From the NCBI RefSeq assembly GCF_000374305.1, contig NZ_KB894100.1, forward strand, positions 124,001-188,000: DNA of 64,000 nucleotides. The letters are read 5' to 3'. Within the stretch, counting starts at the first letter, position 1. Every line of letters begins with the position of its first letter. The notes beneath the pieces are model-generated. The model was not told where the DNA came from and made no database searches. It saw nothing but the letters and a program-made list of their open reading frames with translations. The DNA comes from Actinomadura flavalba DSM 45200 (GTDB lineage Bacteria > Actinomycetota > Actinomycetes > Streptosporangiales > Streptosporangiaceae). This document shows positions 33,401 through 42,800 of the stretch, piece after piece. The position numbers and the translations under genes are program-made.

Positions 33401-35058
33401 CCGGCACGTTCGCCGCCCCCGTGCTGGCGGCCGCCGAGGGCAGCCACCGGACGCTCTCGCTCGCCCTGTTCGGCGCGTTCGTCGCGCTGACCCTCTACAT
33501 CACGATCTGGGCCAGCCGCCAGACGCGCACCGCCGCCGACTTCTACGCGGGCGGACGCTCGTTCTCCGCCGTCCAGAACGGCCTGGCCATCGGCGGCGAC
33601 TACATGTCGGCCGCCTCGTTCCTCGGCATCGCGGGCATGTTCGCGCTGTCGGGCTACGACGGGTTCCTGTACTCGATCGGGTTTCTCGTCGCGTGGCTCG
33701 TCGCGCTGCTGCTCGTCGCGGAGATGCTGCGCAACTCGGGCCGGTTCACCATGGCCGACGTGCTGGCGTTCCGGATGCGGCAGCGTCCGGTGCGCGCCGC
33801 CGCCGGGCTCTCCACCATCGTCGTGTCGATCTTCTACCTGCTCGCGCAGATGGTCGGCGCGGGCGCGCTCGTCACGCTGCTGCTCGGCTCGCAGAGCGAG
33901 TCCACCAAGATCGTGACGATCATCGTCGTGGGCGCCCTGATGATCTTCTACGTCACGGTCGGCGGCATGAAGGGCACCACCTGGGTGCAGATCGTCAAGG
34001 CCGTGCTGCTGATGAGCGGCGCGTTCGTCATGACGGTCTGGGTGCTGGCCAAGTACGGCTTCAACCTGTCCAGCCTGCTCGGCGCCGCCGCCGACGCCAG
34101 CGGCAAGGGCGACGCGTTCCTCGAACCCGGCCTCAAGTACGGCGCGACCGACCTGTGGTCCAAGCTGGACCTGCTGTCGCTCGGCCTCGCGCTCGTCCTC
34201 GGCACCGCCGGGCTGCCGCACATCCTCATCCGCTTCTACACGGTGCCGAACGCGCGCGCCGCCCGCTCCTCGGTGAACTGGGCGATCGGCATCATCGGCG
34301 CGTTCTACCTGATGACGCTCGTCATCGGCTTCGGCGCCGCCGCGCTCGTCGGCGGCAAGGCCATCGCCGCCCAGGACAAGGGCGGCAACACCGCCGCGCC
34401 CCAGCTCGCGCTGGAACTCGGCGGCGGGGAGGGCTCCACCGGCGGGGCGGTGTTCCTGGCGGTGATCGCGGCGGTCGCGTTCGCGACGATCCTCGCGGTC
34501 GTCGCGGGCCTCACGCTGGCGTCCTCCTCGTCGTTCGCGCACGACGTCTACGCCAGCGTGCTCCGGCGCGGGAAGGCGAGCGAGCGGGACGAGGTCCGCA
34601 CCGCGCGGATCGCGGCCCTGGTCATCGGCGCCATCGCGATCGTGCTGTCGATCTTCGCGCGCGGGCTGAACGTCGCGTTCCTCGTCGCGCTGGCGTTCGC
34701 GGTGGCCGCGTCGGCGAACCTGCCGACGCTGCTGCTGTCGCTGTTCTGGAAGCGGTTCACCACCTCGGGCGCCGTCGCGGGCATCTACGGCGGTCTGGTC
34801 TCGGCGGTCGGGCTCGTCCTGCTCAGCCCGGTCTGCTGGGGCGGCGCGTCCAGCACGATCCCCAAGGGCAACGCCGACGCGCTGTTCAGCACGACGGCCG
34901 TCGCCCCGGTGCCGCTCCAGAACCCGGGCCTGCTGTCCATCCCGATCGGGTTCCTGTGCGCCTACCTCGGCACGGTGCTCAGCAAGGACAAGACGAGCGG
35001 CGCGGGCAAGTACGCCGAACTGGAGGTCCGCGCCCTCACCGGAAAGGGAGCCCACTAG
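33397..35058 (+). CDS. actP: Sodium:solute symporter, acetate-type
   Basis: 553-aa SSS-family transporter with about 13 membrane helices, close to ActP/MctC. Recognisable segments are SRQTRTAADFYAGGRSFSAV, NGLAIGGDYMSAASFLGIAG, VGGMKGTTWVQIVKAVLLMS and TAGLPHILIRFYTVPNARAA. ATG at 33397 overlaps the DUF485 stop. The pair is expected to import acetate, pyruvate or propionate with sodium or protons at the cytoplasmic membrane; substrate choice is not visible. Possible CRP control from the box at 32623-32638. Confidence 0.88.
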   Translation: MTGTFAAPVLAAAEGSHRTLSLALFGAFVALTLYITIWASRQTRTAADFYAGGRSFSAVQNGLAIGGDYMSAASFLGIAGMFALSGYDGFLYSIGFLVAWLVALLLVAEMLRNSGRFTMADVLAFRMRQRPVRAAAGLSTIVVSIFYLLAQMVGAGALVTLLLGSQSESTKIVTIIVVGALMIFYVTVGGMKGTTWVQIVKAVLLMSGAFVMTVWVLAKYGFNLSSLLGAAADASGKGDAFLEPGLKYGATDLWSKLDLLSLGLALVLGTAGLPHILIRFYTVPNARAARSSVNWAIGIIGAFYLMTLVIGFGAAALVGGKAIAAQDKGGNTAAPQLALELGGGEGSTGGAVFLAVIAAVAFATILAVVAGLTLASSSSFAHDVYASVLRRGKASERDEVRTARIAALVIGAIAIVLSIFARGLNVAFLVALAFAVAASANLPTLLLSLFWKRFTTSGAVAGIYGGLVSAVGLVLLSPVCWGGASSTIPKGNADALFSTTAVAPVPLQNPGLLSIPIGFLCAYLGTVLSKDKTSGAGKYAELEVRALTGKGAH

Positions 35059-35163
35059 CCCCCGCGCGGAGGCGCGGCAAGAGAATAGGGTGGCGGTGCC
35101 CGGTCCGTCCGGGCTCCGTCACCTTGTGGCGTTTTCGGCCCCTCTACCCCCGGAGGTTGCTCG

Positions 35164-36687
35164 GTGCGTGCCCAGGACGCCGTCCCCCAGCCCGCGTCCG
35201 GGAACTCGCGGTCGTCGGAGGCCGGGGCCGGGTGGACGTGCGGAACCCCTGGACGGTACGAGGCGCTGGTGCCACCGCGCACCCGGGCGTTCTCCTGGTG
35301 GCGGCCCGGCACGCTGCTGCGATCGCGCAACGACGTCCTCGCGCACGTGTTCGGCGACCCGTCCGACGACATCCGGCGCGCGTCGCTGGCGGCGCTGACC
35401 GAGCGCGGCGTCCCGGCGGCGTTCACGGTGCAGCGCCGCGAGGAGGACGTGTCGTTCGTCCTCATGGGCGACACCGGCGAGGGCGACCGGTCGCAGTGGG
35501 CGGTGGTCCCGGCGCTGGACCGGATCGGCGCGGGCACCGACTTCCTCGTCATCGCCAGCGACGTGATCTACCCGGCGGGCGACACCGCCGACTACCCGGA
35601 CAAGTTCTTCCGCCCCTACACGAACTATCCCGGGCCGATCTACGCCATCCCCGGCAACCACGACTGGTACGACGGGCTGCGCGGCTTCCTGCGCGTCTTC
35701 TGCGACCTGCGCGAAGACCACGCCAGGCCCGTCTTCACCGGCTTCTTCGGCCCGCTCGCCCGGCTGCTGTGGCGCAGGCCCGGCGCGGTGGACGACGCCG
35801 CGCTCGACGCGGCCCGCGCCCGGTACCGGGGCGCGCCCGGCCAGCAGGCCGTGCAGCCCGGTCCGTACTGGGCCGTCGACACGCCGCGGCTGCGGATCAT
35901 CGCGATCGACACCGGCATCGCCGGCGGCATCGACCGCGACCAGGGCGCGTGGCTGCGCGAGGTCTCGGCGGGGCCCAAGCCCAAGCTGCTCATCACCGGC
36001 AAGCCGCTGCTGGTGGACGACGAGCGCAGGCCCGGCCCGATCGAGGGCGGCGGGACCGTGGACGACATCGTCCGCGACCCGGCGCACCACTACGTCGCGG
36101 CGATCGGCGGCGACATCCACAACTACCAGCGCTACCCGGTCAAGGTCGGCGACCGGACGCTGCACTACGTCGTCGCGGGCGGGGGAGGCGCGTTCATGCA
36201 CGCCACCCACACGATCCGCCGCACCCGCTCGGTCGACGAGGACGCGTTCCGCTGCTACCCGCTGCGCGGCGACTCGCTGTCGCGCTACAGCAAGCTGTAC
36301 GGCGCGTGGACGCGGCTGCCGAAGCTGTTCGAGCTGACGCCCCAGGAGGCGACGGCGGCGGCGAGGCACCGGCTCGGCATCCGCCCGGCGCGCGGGTACG
36401 GCGACGCGCCGACGCCGCCGTCGGCGCGGGCCAAGTTCGTCGCGGCCCTGCTCGGCGTCCCGCGCGGGAACCGCAAGCGCACCGGCCTGCTGCGGCTGCC
36501 GGTGCGGCGGGTGCCGCGCTGGTTCCGCTCGGAGCTGGCCGACTGGGACCGTCCGCCGTTCTTCAAGAGCGTGCTGCGCCTGGACGTGTCCGACGGCGAA
36601 CTGCGCATCCGCTGCTTCGGGGTGAGCGGCTGCGGCGAGCACGAGGACGCCCCGCCCGTCGAGGACGAAGTGACGATTCAGCTCTAA
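35164..36687 (+). CDS. Calcineurin-like metallophosphoesterase
   Basis: 507-aa phosphoesterase. The metal-binding series is present in order: LMGDTGEG, ASDVIYPAGD (Asp in place of the usual GDxxY Gly), AIPGNHDWYDGLRGFLRVF, KPKLLITGKPLL and GGDIHNYQRYPV with the final histidine. GTG at 35164 has GGAGG at 8 nt. No signal peptide is evident, so the enzyme is probably cytoplasmic. The C-terminal 150 residues (LFELTPQEATAAARHRLGIR onward) are an extension without a recognised domain. Substrate unknown. Confidence 0.85.
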   Translation: MRAQDAVPQPASGNSRSSEAGAGWTCGTPGRYEALVPPRTRAFSWWRPGTLLRSRNDVLAHVFGDPSDDIRRASLAALTERGVPAAFTVQRREEDVSFVLMGDTGEGDRSQWAVVPALDRIGAGTDFLVIASDVIYPAGDTADYPDKFFRPYTNYPGPIYAIPGNHDWYDGLRGFLRVFCDLREDHARPVFTGFFGPLARLLWRRPGAVDDAALDAARARYRGAPGQQAVQPGPYWAVDTPRLRIIAIDTGIAGGIDRDQGAWLREVSAGPKPKLLITGKPLLVDDERRPGPIEGGGTVDDIVRDPAHHYVAAIGGDIHNYQRYPVKVGDRTLHYVVAGGGGAFMHATHTIRRTRSVDEDAFRCYPLRGDSLSRYSKLYGAWTRLPKLFELTPQEATAAARHRLGIRPARGYGDAPTPPSARAKFVAALLGVPRGNRKRTGLLRLPVRRVPRWFRSELADWDRPPFFKSVLRLDVSDGELRIRCFGVSGCGEHEDAPPVEDEVTIQL

Positions 36688-36796
36688 TTCGCCCGCAAAT
36701 GGGGTGATCGGGCTACAGTTCTGCCGTCGCCACGGATGTACCCCCGCACGCACCGTCGGCATGACGTACCGGGACGCATCCTCACCAGGAGACACG

Positions 36797-37294
36797 ATGG
36801 GTTACCCCCAGCAGGGGCAGCAGCAGTACCAGCAGTACCAGCAGGGCGGGGGCGTGCCCGCCCACGCGCCGCAGCACGCCCCGGCGCCGGTCGGCTCCGG
36901 CTACAACATGAAGCGCCGCAACCCCGTCGCCGCCTGGCTCGGCCTGCCGCTCATCACGTTCGGCATCTACGGCATCGTGTGGTTCTACAAGGTGCACAGC
37001 GAGCTGTTCGGCTACGACCGCCGCACTGGCGACGCCGCCACCAACGCGCTGCTGTCGCTGATCTTCGGCTTCATCACGCTCGGCATCTGGCCGCTGGTGA
37101 TGTGGGTCAAGCTCGGCGGGCGCATCGCCCAGGCGCAGCGCGGCGCGGGCCTCGCCCCCACGTGCAGCGGCGGCGTCGGCTTCCTCCTCGGCCTCATCGG
37201 CTTCGGCACGCTGTACTACCAGATCCAGCTCAACAAGATCACCGACCGGTACGGCACCATCGCCCCCGGCCAGCAGGTCTCCCTGGCGGGCTGA
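36797..37294 (+). CDS. DUF4234 membrane protein with Gln-rich N-terminus
   Basis: 165-aa protein. Residues 1-40 are a glutamine/tyrosine-rich, repetitive tail (QQQYQQYQQGGG). The DUF4234 domain follows with three or four helices: NPVAAWLGLPLITFGIYGIV, LLSLIFGFITLGIWPLVMWV and GGVGFLLGLIGFGTLYYQIQ. ATG at 36797 has AGGAG at 5 nt. Single-gene unit ended by a strong hairpin. Function unknown. Confidence 0.85.
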   Translation: MGYPQQGQQQYQQYQQGGGVPAHAPQHAPAPVGSGYNMKRRNPVAAWLGLPLITFGIYGIVWFYKVHSELFGYDRRTGDAATNALLSLIFGFITLGIWPLVMWVKLGGRIAQAQRGAGLAPTCSGGVGFLLGLIGFGTLYYQIQLNKITDRYGTIAPGQQVSLAG

Positions 37295-37304
37295 CACCTT
37301 CGCC

Positions 37305-37339
37305 CACGGCCCGCGCCCCGCTCCGGGGCGCGGGCCGTG
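37305..37339. terminator. Strong hairpin after the DUF4234 gene
   Basis: Perfect 16-bp stem (37305-37320 with 37324-37339), 3-nt loop, then TTT. Confidence 0.88.
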
Positions 37340-37371
37340 TTTCTGTCGGAGGGCGGCGGCAGAATGGCGGG

Positions 37372-39033
37372 GTGAGGATCGCGGTGGTCGCCGACGGGGC
37401 GGGTGGCGGGCTGCTCGCACCGCTCGACGACGACGGCGCACCCGCCGGACCGGTACATGAGGCGGCCGACGTCGCGGCGGCGGTGGCGGCCGCCGAGCGC
37501 GAGCACGCCCCGCGCTGGGTGTGGGCGTCCACGGCGCGGATCTACCCGGCGCTGCTGACGGCCGGGGTGCGGGTCGCGCGCTGCCACGACCTGGAGCTCA
37601 CCGAGTCGCTGCTGCTCGGCCACGCCGGACGGTACGGCGAACCGCGCTCCGTCGAGGCCGCGCACGCGCGGCTCACCGGCGCGCCCGTCCCCGACGACCC
37701 GGTCCCCGCCGCCGCGCCGCCGCCGCAGGCGTCGCTGTTCGATCCCGCGCCGCCGCCCGCCGACGACACGGCGGGCGCGCTGGAACGGGCCGTCGCCGTG
37801 CACGCCGACCAGCGGCGCCGCGCCGCCGCGCTGCCCGGATTCGCGCTGCTGACGGCGGCCGAGTCGGCGGGGGCGCTCGTCGCCGCCGAGATGACCCGGG
37901 CCGGGGTGCCCTGGTCGGTGGAGCGGCACGACGCGCTGCTCACCGAGCTGCTCGGGCCGCGTCCGTCCGGCGGGCTGCGGCCCCGCCGCCTCCAGGACCT
38001 CGCCGACCGGATCAACGCCGCGTTCGGGCCGCGCTCGGCGGTCAACCCCGACTCGCCCGCGCAGATCGTCAAGGCGCTCGCGGCGGCCGGGCACCCCGTC
38101 ACCAGCACCCGCGCGCACGTGCTCAAGGGCATCGGCCATCCGGCGATCCCGCTGCTGCTGGAGTACAAGGAGCTGGCGCGGCTGCACACCGCGCACGGCT
38201 GGGCCTGGCTCGACACCTGGGTGCGCGGCGGACGGTTCCGCCCCGAGTACGTCGTCGGCGGCGTCGTGTCGGGCCGGTGGGCGACCAGCGGCGGGGGCGC
38301 GTTGCAGATCCCGCGCACGCTGCGCCGGGCCGTCGTCGCTGACCCGGGCTGGAAGCTCGTCGTCGCTGACGCCGCCCAGCTCGAACCGCGCGTGCTCGCC
38401 GCGCTCGCCCGCGACCGGCCGTTCACCGAGGCCGCCGCGCACGGCGACCTGTACGCCGCGCTGTCGGACGCGTTCCCGTCCGGCGGCACGACGTCCGCCC
38501 GCGACAAGGCCAAGATCGCGCTGCTGTCAGCGATGTACGGCGGCGGCACCGGCGAGGCCGTCGAACTGCTCGCCGTCCTGCGCCGCCGCTTCCCGGACGC
38601 GTTCGGCTTCGTCGAGGCCGCCGCCCGCGAGGGCGAACGCGGTCACCTGGTGCGCTCGCTGCTCGGCCGCACCTGCCCGCCGCCGTCGCCCGGCTGGCGC
38701 GAGCTGACCGCCACCGGCGACGCCCGCGCCGCCTCCGCCCTGCGCAGCCGGGGCCGCTTCACCCGCAATTTCGTCGTCCAGGCCACCGCCGCCGACTGGG
38801 CCCTGGCCCTCCTCGGCGGCCTGCGCCGCCGCCTGCACGCCCTCGGTGCCCCGCACCTGGTCTTCTTCCAGCACGACGAAGTGATCGTCCACACCCCGGC
38901 GGACCTGGCCGAGCAGTCCGCCCAGGCCGTCCACGCCGCCGCCGACGAGGCCCGCCACCTCCTGTTCGGCGCCACCACCGTCCGCTTCCCCATGCAGACG
39001 ACCACCGTCGACTCCTACGCCGACGCCAAGTGA
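37372..39033 (+). CDS. PolI-type DNA polymerase with vestigial exonuclease domain
   Basis: 553-aa family A polymerase-like protein, called bifunctional 3'-5' exonuclease/DNA polymerase in actinobacteria. Motif A reads VVADAAQLEPRVLAALA (canonical DYSQIELR; Asp, Gln, Glu and Arg kept). Motif B is RDKAKIALLSAMYGGGTGEA, with Lys kept but the usual Phe/Tyr context altered. Motif C is FFQHDEVIVHTP. The N-terminal 190 residues lack the DxE and later acidic motifs of an active 3'-5' exonuclease. GTG at 37372 is the best start, 33 nt after the DUF4234 terminator. Likely an accessory repair polymerase. Confidence 0.85.
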   Translation: MRIAVVADGAGGGLLAPLDDDGAPAGPVHEAADVAAAVAAAEREHAPRWVWASTARIYPALLTAGVRVARCHDLELTESLLLGHAGRYGEPRSVEAAHARLTGAPVPDDPVPAAAPPPQASLFDPAPPPADDTAGALERAVAVHADQRRRAAALPGFALLTAAESAGALVAAEMTRAGVPWSVERHDALLTELLGPRPSGGLRPRRLQDLADRINAAFGPRSAVNPDSPAQIVKALAAAGHPVTSTRAHVLKGIGHPAIPLLLEYKELARLHTAHGWAWLDTWVRGGRFRPEYVVGGVVSGRWATSGGGALQIPRTLRRAVVADPGWKLVVADAAQLEPRVLAALARDRPFTEAAAHGDLYAALSDAFPSGGTTSARDKAKIALLSAMYGGGTGEAVELLAVLRRRFPDAFGFVEAAAREGERGHLVRSLLGRTCPPPSPGWRELTATGDARAASALRSRGRFTRNFVVQATAADWALALLGGLRRRLHALGAPHLVFFQHDEVIVHTPADLAEQSAQAVHAAADEARHLLFGATTVRFPMQTTTVDSYADAK

Positions 39034-39057
39034 CCGGCCCCGTGGGGATGCCGGGGA

Positions 39058-39846
39058 TCACTCGTGGACGACGGTCTTCGTCGGGGCGGCGGCGCCTCGG
39101 ACCAGGGTGCTCACCTCGGTGCGGAGGGAGACGAAGTCGGGGTGGGCGCGGGTGGTGGTCTGGTCGCGGGGGGCCGGGAGGTGGACGGGGAGTTCGGCGC
39201 GGACGCCGCCCGGGTCGCGGCCCAGGACGACGACGCGGTCGCCGACGTAGACCGACTCGTCGATGTCGTGGGTGACCAGGAGGATCGTCATGCCCTCGTC
39301 GCGGTGGACGCGCAGCACGAGATCCTCCAGGTCCTCGCGGGTCTGGGCGTCGACCGAGCCGAACGGCTCGTCCATCAGCAGCAGCGACGGACGGTACGCC
39401 AGCGCCCGCGCGATCGACACGCGCTGCTGCATCCCGCCCGAGAGCTGCCACGGGTACTTGCGGCCCGCGCCGTCCAGCCCGACCGACGTCAGCGCCTCCT
39501 CGGCGGCGGCGCGCCGCTCGGCCCGCGAGCCGCCGCGCCGGCGCAGCGGCAGCGCCACGTTGTCGCGGACGGTCAGCCACGGCAGCAGCGACCGGCTGTA
39601 GTCCTGGAAGACGACGGCCAGCTCGTCCGGCACCCCGTCGATGGCCGTGCCGTCCAGCACGACCCGCCCGCCGGTGGGCCGGACGAGCCCGGCGATGCAG
39701 CGCAGCAGCGTCGACTTGCCGCACCCGGACGGGCCGACGATGCTGACCAGCTCGCCGCGCGGCACCCGCAGGCTCATCTTCTCCAGGACGGTGTGGTCGC
39801 CGTAGGAGTGCGTCAGCCCGTCGATCTCCAGCATGTTCTCGGACAT
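39058..39846 (-). CDS. ABC transporter ATP-binding protein (SsuB/TauB-like)
   Basis: 262-aa ABC ATPase. Walker A GPSGCGKST, Q-loop VFQDYSRSLLPWL, signature LSGGMQQRVSIARAL, Walker B LLLMDEPFGSVD and switch HDIDESVYVGDRV. Last gene of a four-gene minus-strand operon with two permeases and a lipoprotein. The combination fits the nitrate/sulfonate/taurine/thiamine-precursor import class. ATG at 39846. Confidence 0.9.
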   Translation of the reverse strand: MSENMLEIDGLTHSYGDHTVLEKMSLRVPRGELVSIVGPSGCGKSTLLRCIAGLVRPTGGRVVLDGTAIDGVPDELAVVFQDYSRSLLPWLTVRDNVALPLRRRGGSRAERRAAAEEALTSVGLDGAGRKYPWQLSGGMQQRVSIARALAYRPSLLLMDEPFGSVDAQTREDLEDLVLRVHRDEGMTILLVTHDIDESVYVGDRVVVLGRDPGGVRAELPVHLPAPRDQTTTRAHPDFVSLRTEVSTLVRGAAAPTKTVVHE

Positions 39847-39861
39847 TCGTGGACTCCCGTC

Positions 39862-40716
39862 TCAGTCGTTACGGCGTGCGTTGTCGTGCCACGCCAGCGC
39901 ACGCCGCTCCACGAGCGCGAACACCAGGTTGAACAGGCAGCCGAGCACGCCGAGCAGCACGATGCCGCCCCACATCTGCGGGATCTCGAACGCCTGCTGC
40001 GCCAGCAGGATGTGCGCGCCGATGCCCTGCCCGGCGCCGACCAGCTCGGAGATCACCATGAGGATCAGCGCGAAGCCGAGGCTGACCCGCAGCCCGGCGA
40101 AGATCTTCGGCGCGGCCGACGGCAGGATGACCCGCCGCATCCGCAGCCATCCGGTGATGCCGAACACGCGGGCCGTCTCCAGTTGGAGCCGGTCCACCGA
40201 CCGCACGCCGTCGATGGTGTTGAGCAGGACGGGCCACACGACGCCGAACACGATCGTCGCGACCTGCATCTGCGTGCCGAGGTCCAGCAGCGCGAGCAGG
40301 AACGGGATGAGGGTCGGCGGCGGCACCGAGCGCAGGAAGTGCAGGACGGGTTCGACCAGGTGCCCGAGCGCACGGGAGCGTCCGATGAGCACGCCCCCGG
40401 CGACGCCGATGACACCGGCCAGCCCCCAGCCGAGGAACAGGTTGCGGAAGCTCGGCCCGAAGTCGGCGCGGGCCTTCTCGGTGAGGAACAGGTCGCCCGC
40501 CGGGCCGGAGAACCACATGTCGCGCAGCGCGGGCAGGATCGCGGACGGCGGCGGGAAGAACTCGTCGTCCACGGCGCGCGTGACCAGCTCCCACGCGATC
40601 ACCAGCAGGACGAGCAGCCACACCTGCGCGATCCCCGACAGCGCCCCGAGCAGGCGCCGCCGCCCGCGCCGCGCGGGTTCGGCGGCGGGGGGACGTTCCA
40701 CGGTCGCGGTGCTCAC
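39862..40716 (-). CDS. ABC transporter permease 1 (SsuC-like)
   Basis: 284-aa permease with about six helices. It has an N-terminal Arg/Pro-rich cytoplasmic tail, then LLVLLVIAWELVTRAV, and the coupling (EAA) loop ETARVFGITGWLRMRRVILP. The conserved APKIFAGLRVSLGFALILMV helix follows. GTG at 40716 overlaps the stop of permease 2 (GTGA). Having two different permeases in an SsuABC-type operon suggests a heterodimeric channel. Confidence 0.88.
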   Translation of the reverse strand: MSTATVERPPAAEPARRGRRRLLGALSGIAQVWLLVLLVIAWELVTRAVDDEFFPPPSAILPALRDMWFSGPAGDLFLTEKARADFGPSFRNLFLGWGLAGVIGVAGGVLIGRSRALGHLVEPVLHFLRSVPPPTLIPFLLALLDLGTQMQVATIVFGVVWPVLLNTIDGVRSVDRLQLETARVFGITGWLRMRRVILPSAAPKIFAGLRVSLGFALILMVISELVGAGQGIGAHILLAQQAFEIPQMWGGIVLLGVLGCLFNLVFALVERRALAWHDNARRND

Positions 40717-41489
40717 GTCGCGGCCTCCGTTCCGGCCAGGTGCCAGCGGAACGCGCGCCGTTCCAGCGCGGTCAGCACGGCGTTGACGACGAGGCCGAGC
40801 AGCCCCGCCCACACCGCGCCCGCCAGCATGTAGTCGGGCTGCCCGCCGCCGGTCTGGCTCTGGCTGAGGAAGCCGCCGACGCCGTCGGCGCCGCCCGCGA
40901 TCAGCTCGGTCGACACGACCACGACGAGCCCGACGGACGCGGCGATCCGCACGCCGGTCGCGACGAACGGCGCCGAGCTGGGCAGCGAGACCCGCAGCAG
41001 CACCGCGACCTTGCCGAACCCGAAGCTGCGCAGCGTCTCCTTGGCGACCGGGTCGACGTCGCGCAGCGCGTACAGGGTGTTGATCAGGATGGGCCACGTG
41101 CAGGCGTAGAACACCAGCGCGGTCCGGCCCTGGGACTGGGAGCTGAAACTGACCAGCGCCAGCGGGATGAGCGCCAGGGCGGGAATCGGCCGCAGCACCT
41201 CGACGACGAGGCGCGCGGCGCGGTTCAGCCAGGGCGCGCTGCTCAGCACGAGCCCGAGCAGGACGGCCGCGGCGGTGGCGAGCAGCAGCCCGCCGAACCA
41301 CACGCGGACCGTCTGCCCGACCTGCGCGAGGTAGGCGCCGTCGACGCTCATCTCCGCGGCGCGCCGCAGCACGGTGGAGGCGGGCGGGACGGCCTCGGCA
41401 TCGACCAGACCGGTCCTGACGACCAGTTCGGCGACCGCGACCGCCCCCGCCACGCCGACCGCGCCGAGCGCGAGTCGGGAGTGCCTCAT
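40713..41489 (-). CDS. ABC transporter permease 2 (SsuC-like)
   Basis: 258-aa permease. Membrane segments include GGLLLATAAAVLLGLVLSSA and VVEVLRPIPALALIPLALVS; the coupling loop is ETLRSFGFGKVAVLLRVSLP, followed by APFVATGVRIAASVGLVVVV. Its stop overlaps the permease 1 start and its ATG (41489) overlaps the lipoprotein stop (ATGA), so the operon is coupled throughout. It is paralogous to permease 1. Confidence 0.88.
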   Translation of the reverse strand: MRHSRLALGAVGVAGAVAVAELVVRTGLVDAEAVPPASTVLRRAAEMSVDGAYLAQVGQTVRVWFGGLLLATAAAVLLGLVLSSAPWLNRAARLVVEVLRPIPALALIPLALVSFSSQSQGRTALVFYACTWPILINTLYALRDVDPVAKETLRSFGFGKVAVLLRVSLPSSAPFVATGVRIAASVGLVVVVSTELIAGGADGVGGFLSQSQTGGGQPDYMLAGAVWAGLLGLVVNAVLTALERRAFRWHLAGTEAAT

Positions 41490-42463
41490 CCGGTTTCGGC
41501 CACCATGGGCTTGATGTCGAAGTCCTGCTTGAGGTACTCGAACTGCCGCATGACGTCGGCCACGCGCTGGATGCGCTTGGCGTTGGTGGACGTCGGGTAG
41601 GCGCTCAGCGTGATCGTGCTGATGACCTTCGGGTCCATCTTGGTAAAGCGCGGCATCGCGTCCTGGAGCTCGGCGCGGTCGGTGGCCAGCGCCTGGGCCT
41701 TGGCGAACGCCCGCTGGAACGCGGCGACCGTCTTGGGGTTCTTGGACGCGAACTCGTCGGTCGTCACGTAGCCGGTGATCGGGAAGTCCTTGGTCGGACC
41801 CGAGGAGAAGTCGGTGAGCAGCCGGGCGCCGAGGGACTGCTGGACGCCGGAGATGAACGGCTCGGGGACGACGATCGCGTCGACCTTGCCGGTCTTGAGA
41901 AGCTGCTCCTGGTTCGGGAACGGCGCGACGACGACGTTCTTCTCCTCGTCGATCTTCACGCCGTGCGGCTCCAGGGTGGCCCGCAGCAGCAGGCTCATCT
42001 GGTCGCCCTTGGAGTTGGTGCCGATCTTCTTGCCCGCCAGGTCGGCGGGCGTCTTGATCGGGGAGTCCTTGGGGACGAGCACGCCGTTGAGGTTCTTGGT
42101 CATGGCCGACGCCTCGGCGACGATCCGCAGCTTGGCGACGCCCTCGGACTGGGCCTTGATCGTGCCGACGTGGCCGCCGTGCGCGAAGTCGATGCTGCCG
42201 CCCTTGAGCAGCGGGAGCGCGGCGGCGAAGCCGTTGACGGTCTGGAGCTTGACGTCCAGGCCCTCGGCCTTGAAGAAGCCCTTGGTGATGGCGATCTGGA
42301 CGGCGGCGCCCTCGGTGATGGGCATCGCGCCGACGTTGATGGAGGTCTTCTCCAGACCGGTGGCGGACTTCTCCTCACCGCCGCCACAGGCGGCCAGGGA
42401 CACGCCCAGCACGGTGGCGAGGGTGGCGCCGAGGGTGACGCGGCGCAGGCGAGCGAACTTCAT
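41486..42463 (-). CDS. ABC transporter substrate-binding lipoprotein (NMT1/SsuA-like)
   Basis: 325-aa periplasmic-type binding protein anchored as a lipoprotein: signal MKFARLRRVTLGATLATVLG and lipobox SLAACGGG. The NMT1/SsuA fold is seen in VGAMPITEGAAVQIAITKGF, GSIDFAHGGHVGTIKAQSEG and TGKVDAIVVPEPFISGVQQS. ATG at 42463 has GAAGGAG at 6 nt. It heads the ABC operon. Ligand class (sulfonate, taurine, nitrate, pyrimidine) is open; the sulfur-assimilation genes are 20 kb away and give no direct support. Confidence 0.9.
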   Translation of the reverse strand: MKFARLRRVTLGATLATVLGVSLAACGGGEEKSATGLEKTSINVGAMPITEGAAVQIAITKGFFKAEGLDVKLQTVNGFAAALPLLKGGSIDFAHGGHVGTIKAQSEGVAKLRIVAEASAMTKNLNGVLVPKDSPIKTPADLAGKKIGTNSKGDQMSLLLRATLEPHGVKIDEEKNVVVAPFPNQEQLLKTGKVDAIVVPEPFISGVQQSLGARLLTDFSSGPTKDFPITGYVTTDEFASKNPKTVAAFQRAFAKAQALATDRAELQDAMPRFTKMDPKVISTITLSAYPTSTNAKRIQRVADVMRQFEYLKQDFDIKPMVAETG

Positions 42464-42800
42464 GAACGCTCCTTCGAGTGTGAGATGACGGGGGGTCATG
42501 ACGGGGGGAGCCGTGCGCACAGCTTGATCGTCGGGGACTCTAGCGCAGCCACCTGTACGAATCGTCTGGTTTCCGGTTGTTTATCCGAGTGAGATGTGAA
42601 CCAGACAAAACGGGACGAATAGGGCGACACCCTGTCAAATCCTGCAAAGTACTGAATGACAGTCATCAGGTTGGCCACAGGGATTACTCTGTGCTCCAAT
42701 GACCCACGCCCCAGAGGCATCAGTGGTCATGGGCACCGACTGGCCGGGCTCCCCGAACACCCCGGCCCGGGCCCACTGCCGTGAGAGGTGATGGAGGGAA
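42464..42800. promoter_or_regulatory. Divergent promoter region, ABC operon / conservon
   Basis: 337 nt without a gene, AT-rich in the middle. It contains an ATGAC-A-GTCAT dyad (42656-42666) and ATTACTCTGTG (42683-42693), an 11-mer also found upstream of the small membrane gene at 53585. The latter matches 7 of 9 fixed positions of the BldD consensus. Confidence 0.5.
42683..42697. promoter_or_regulatory. BldD-like box upstream of the conservon
   Basis: ATTACTCTGTGCTCC agrees with nTnACnCWGnGTnAn at 7 of 9 fixed positions. It lies about 105 nt upstream of cvnA. Confidence 0.35.
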
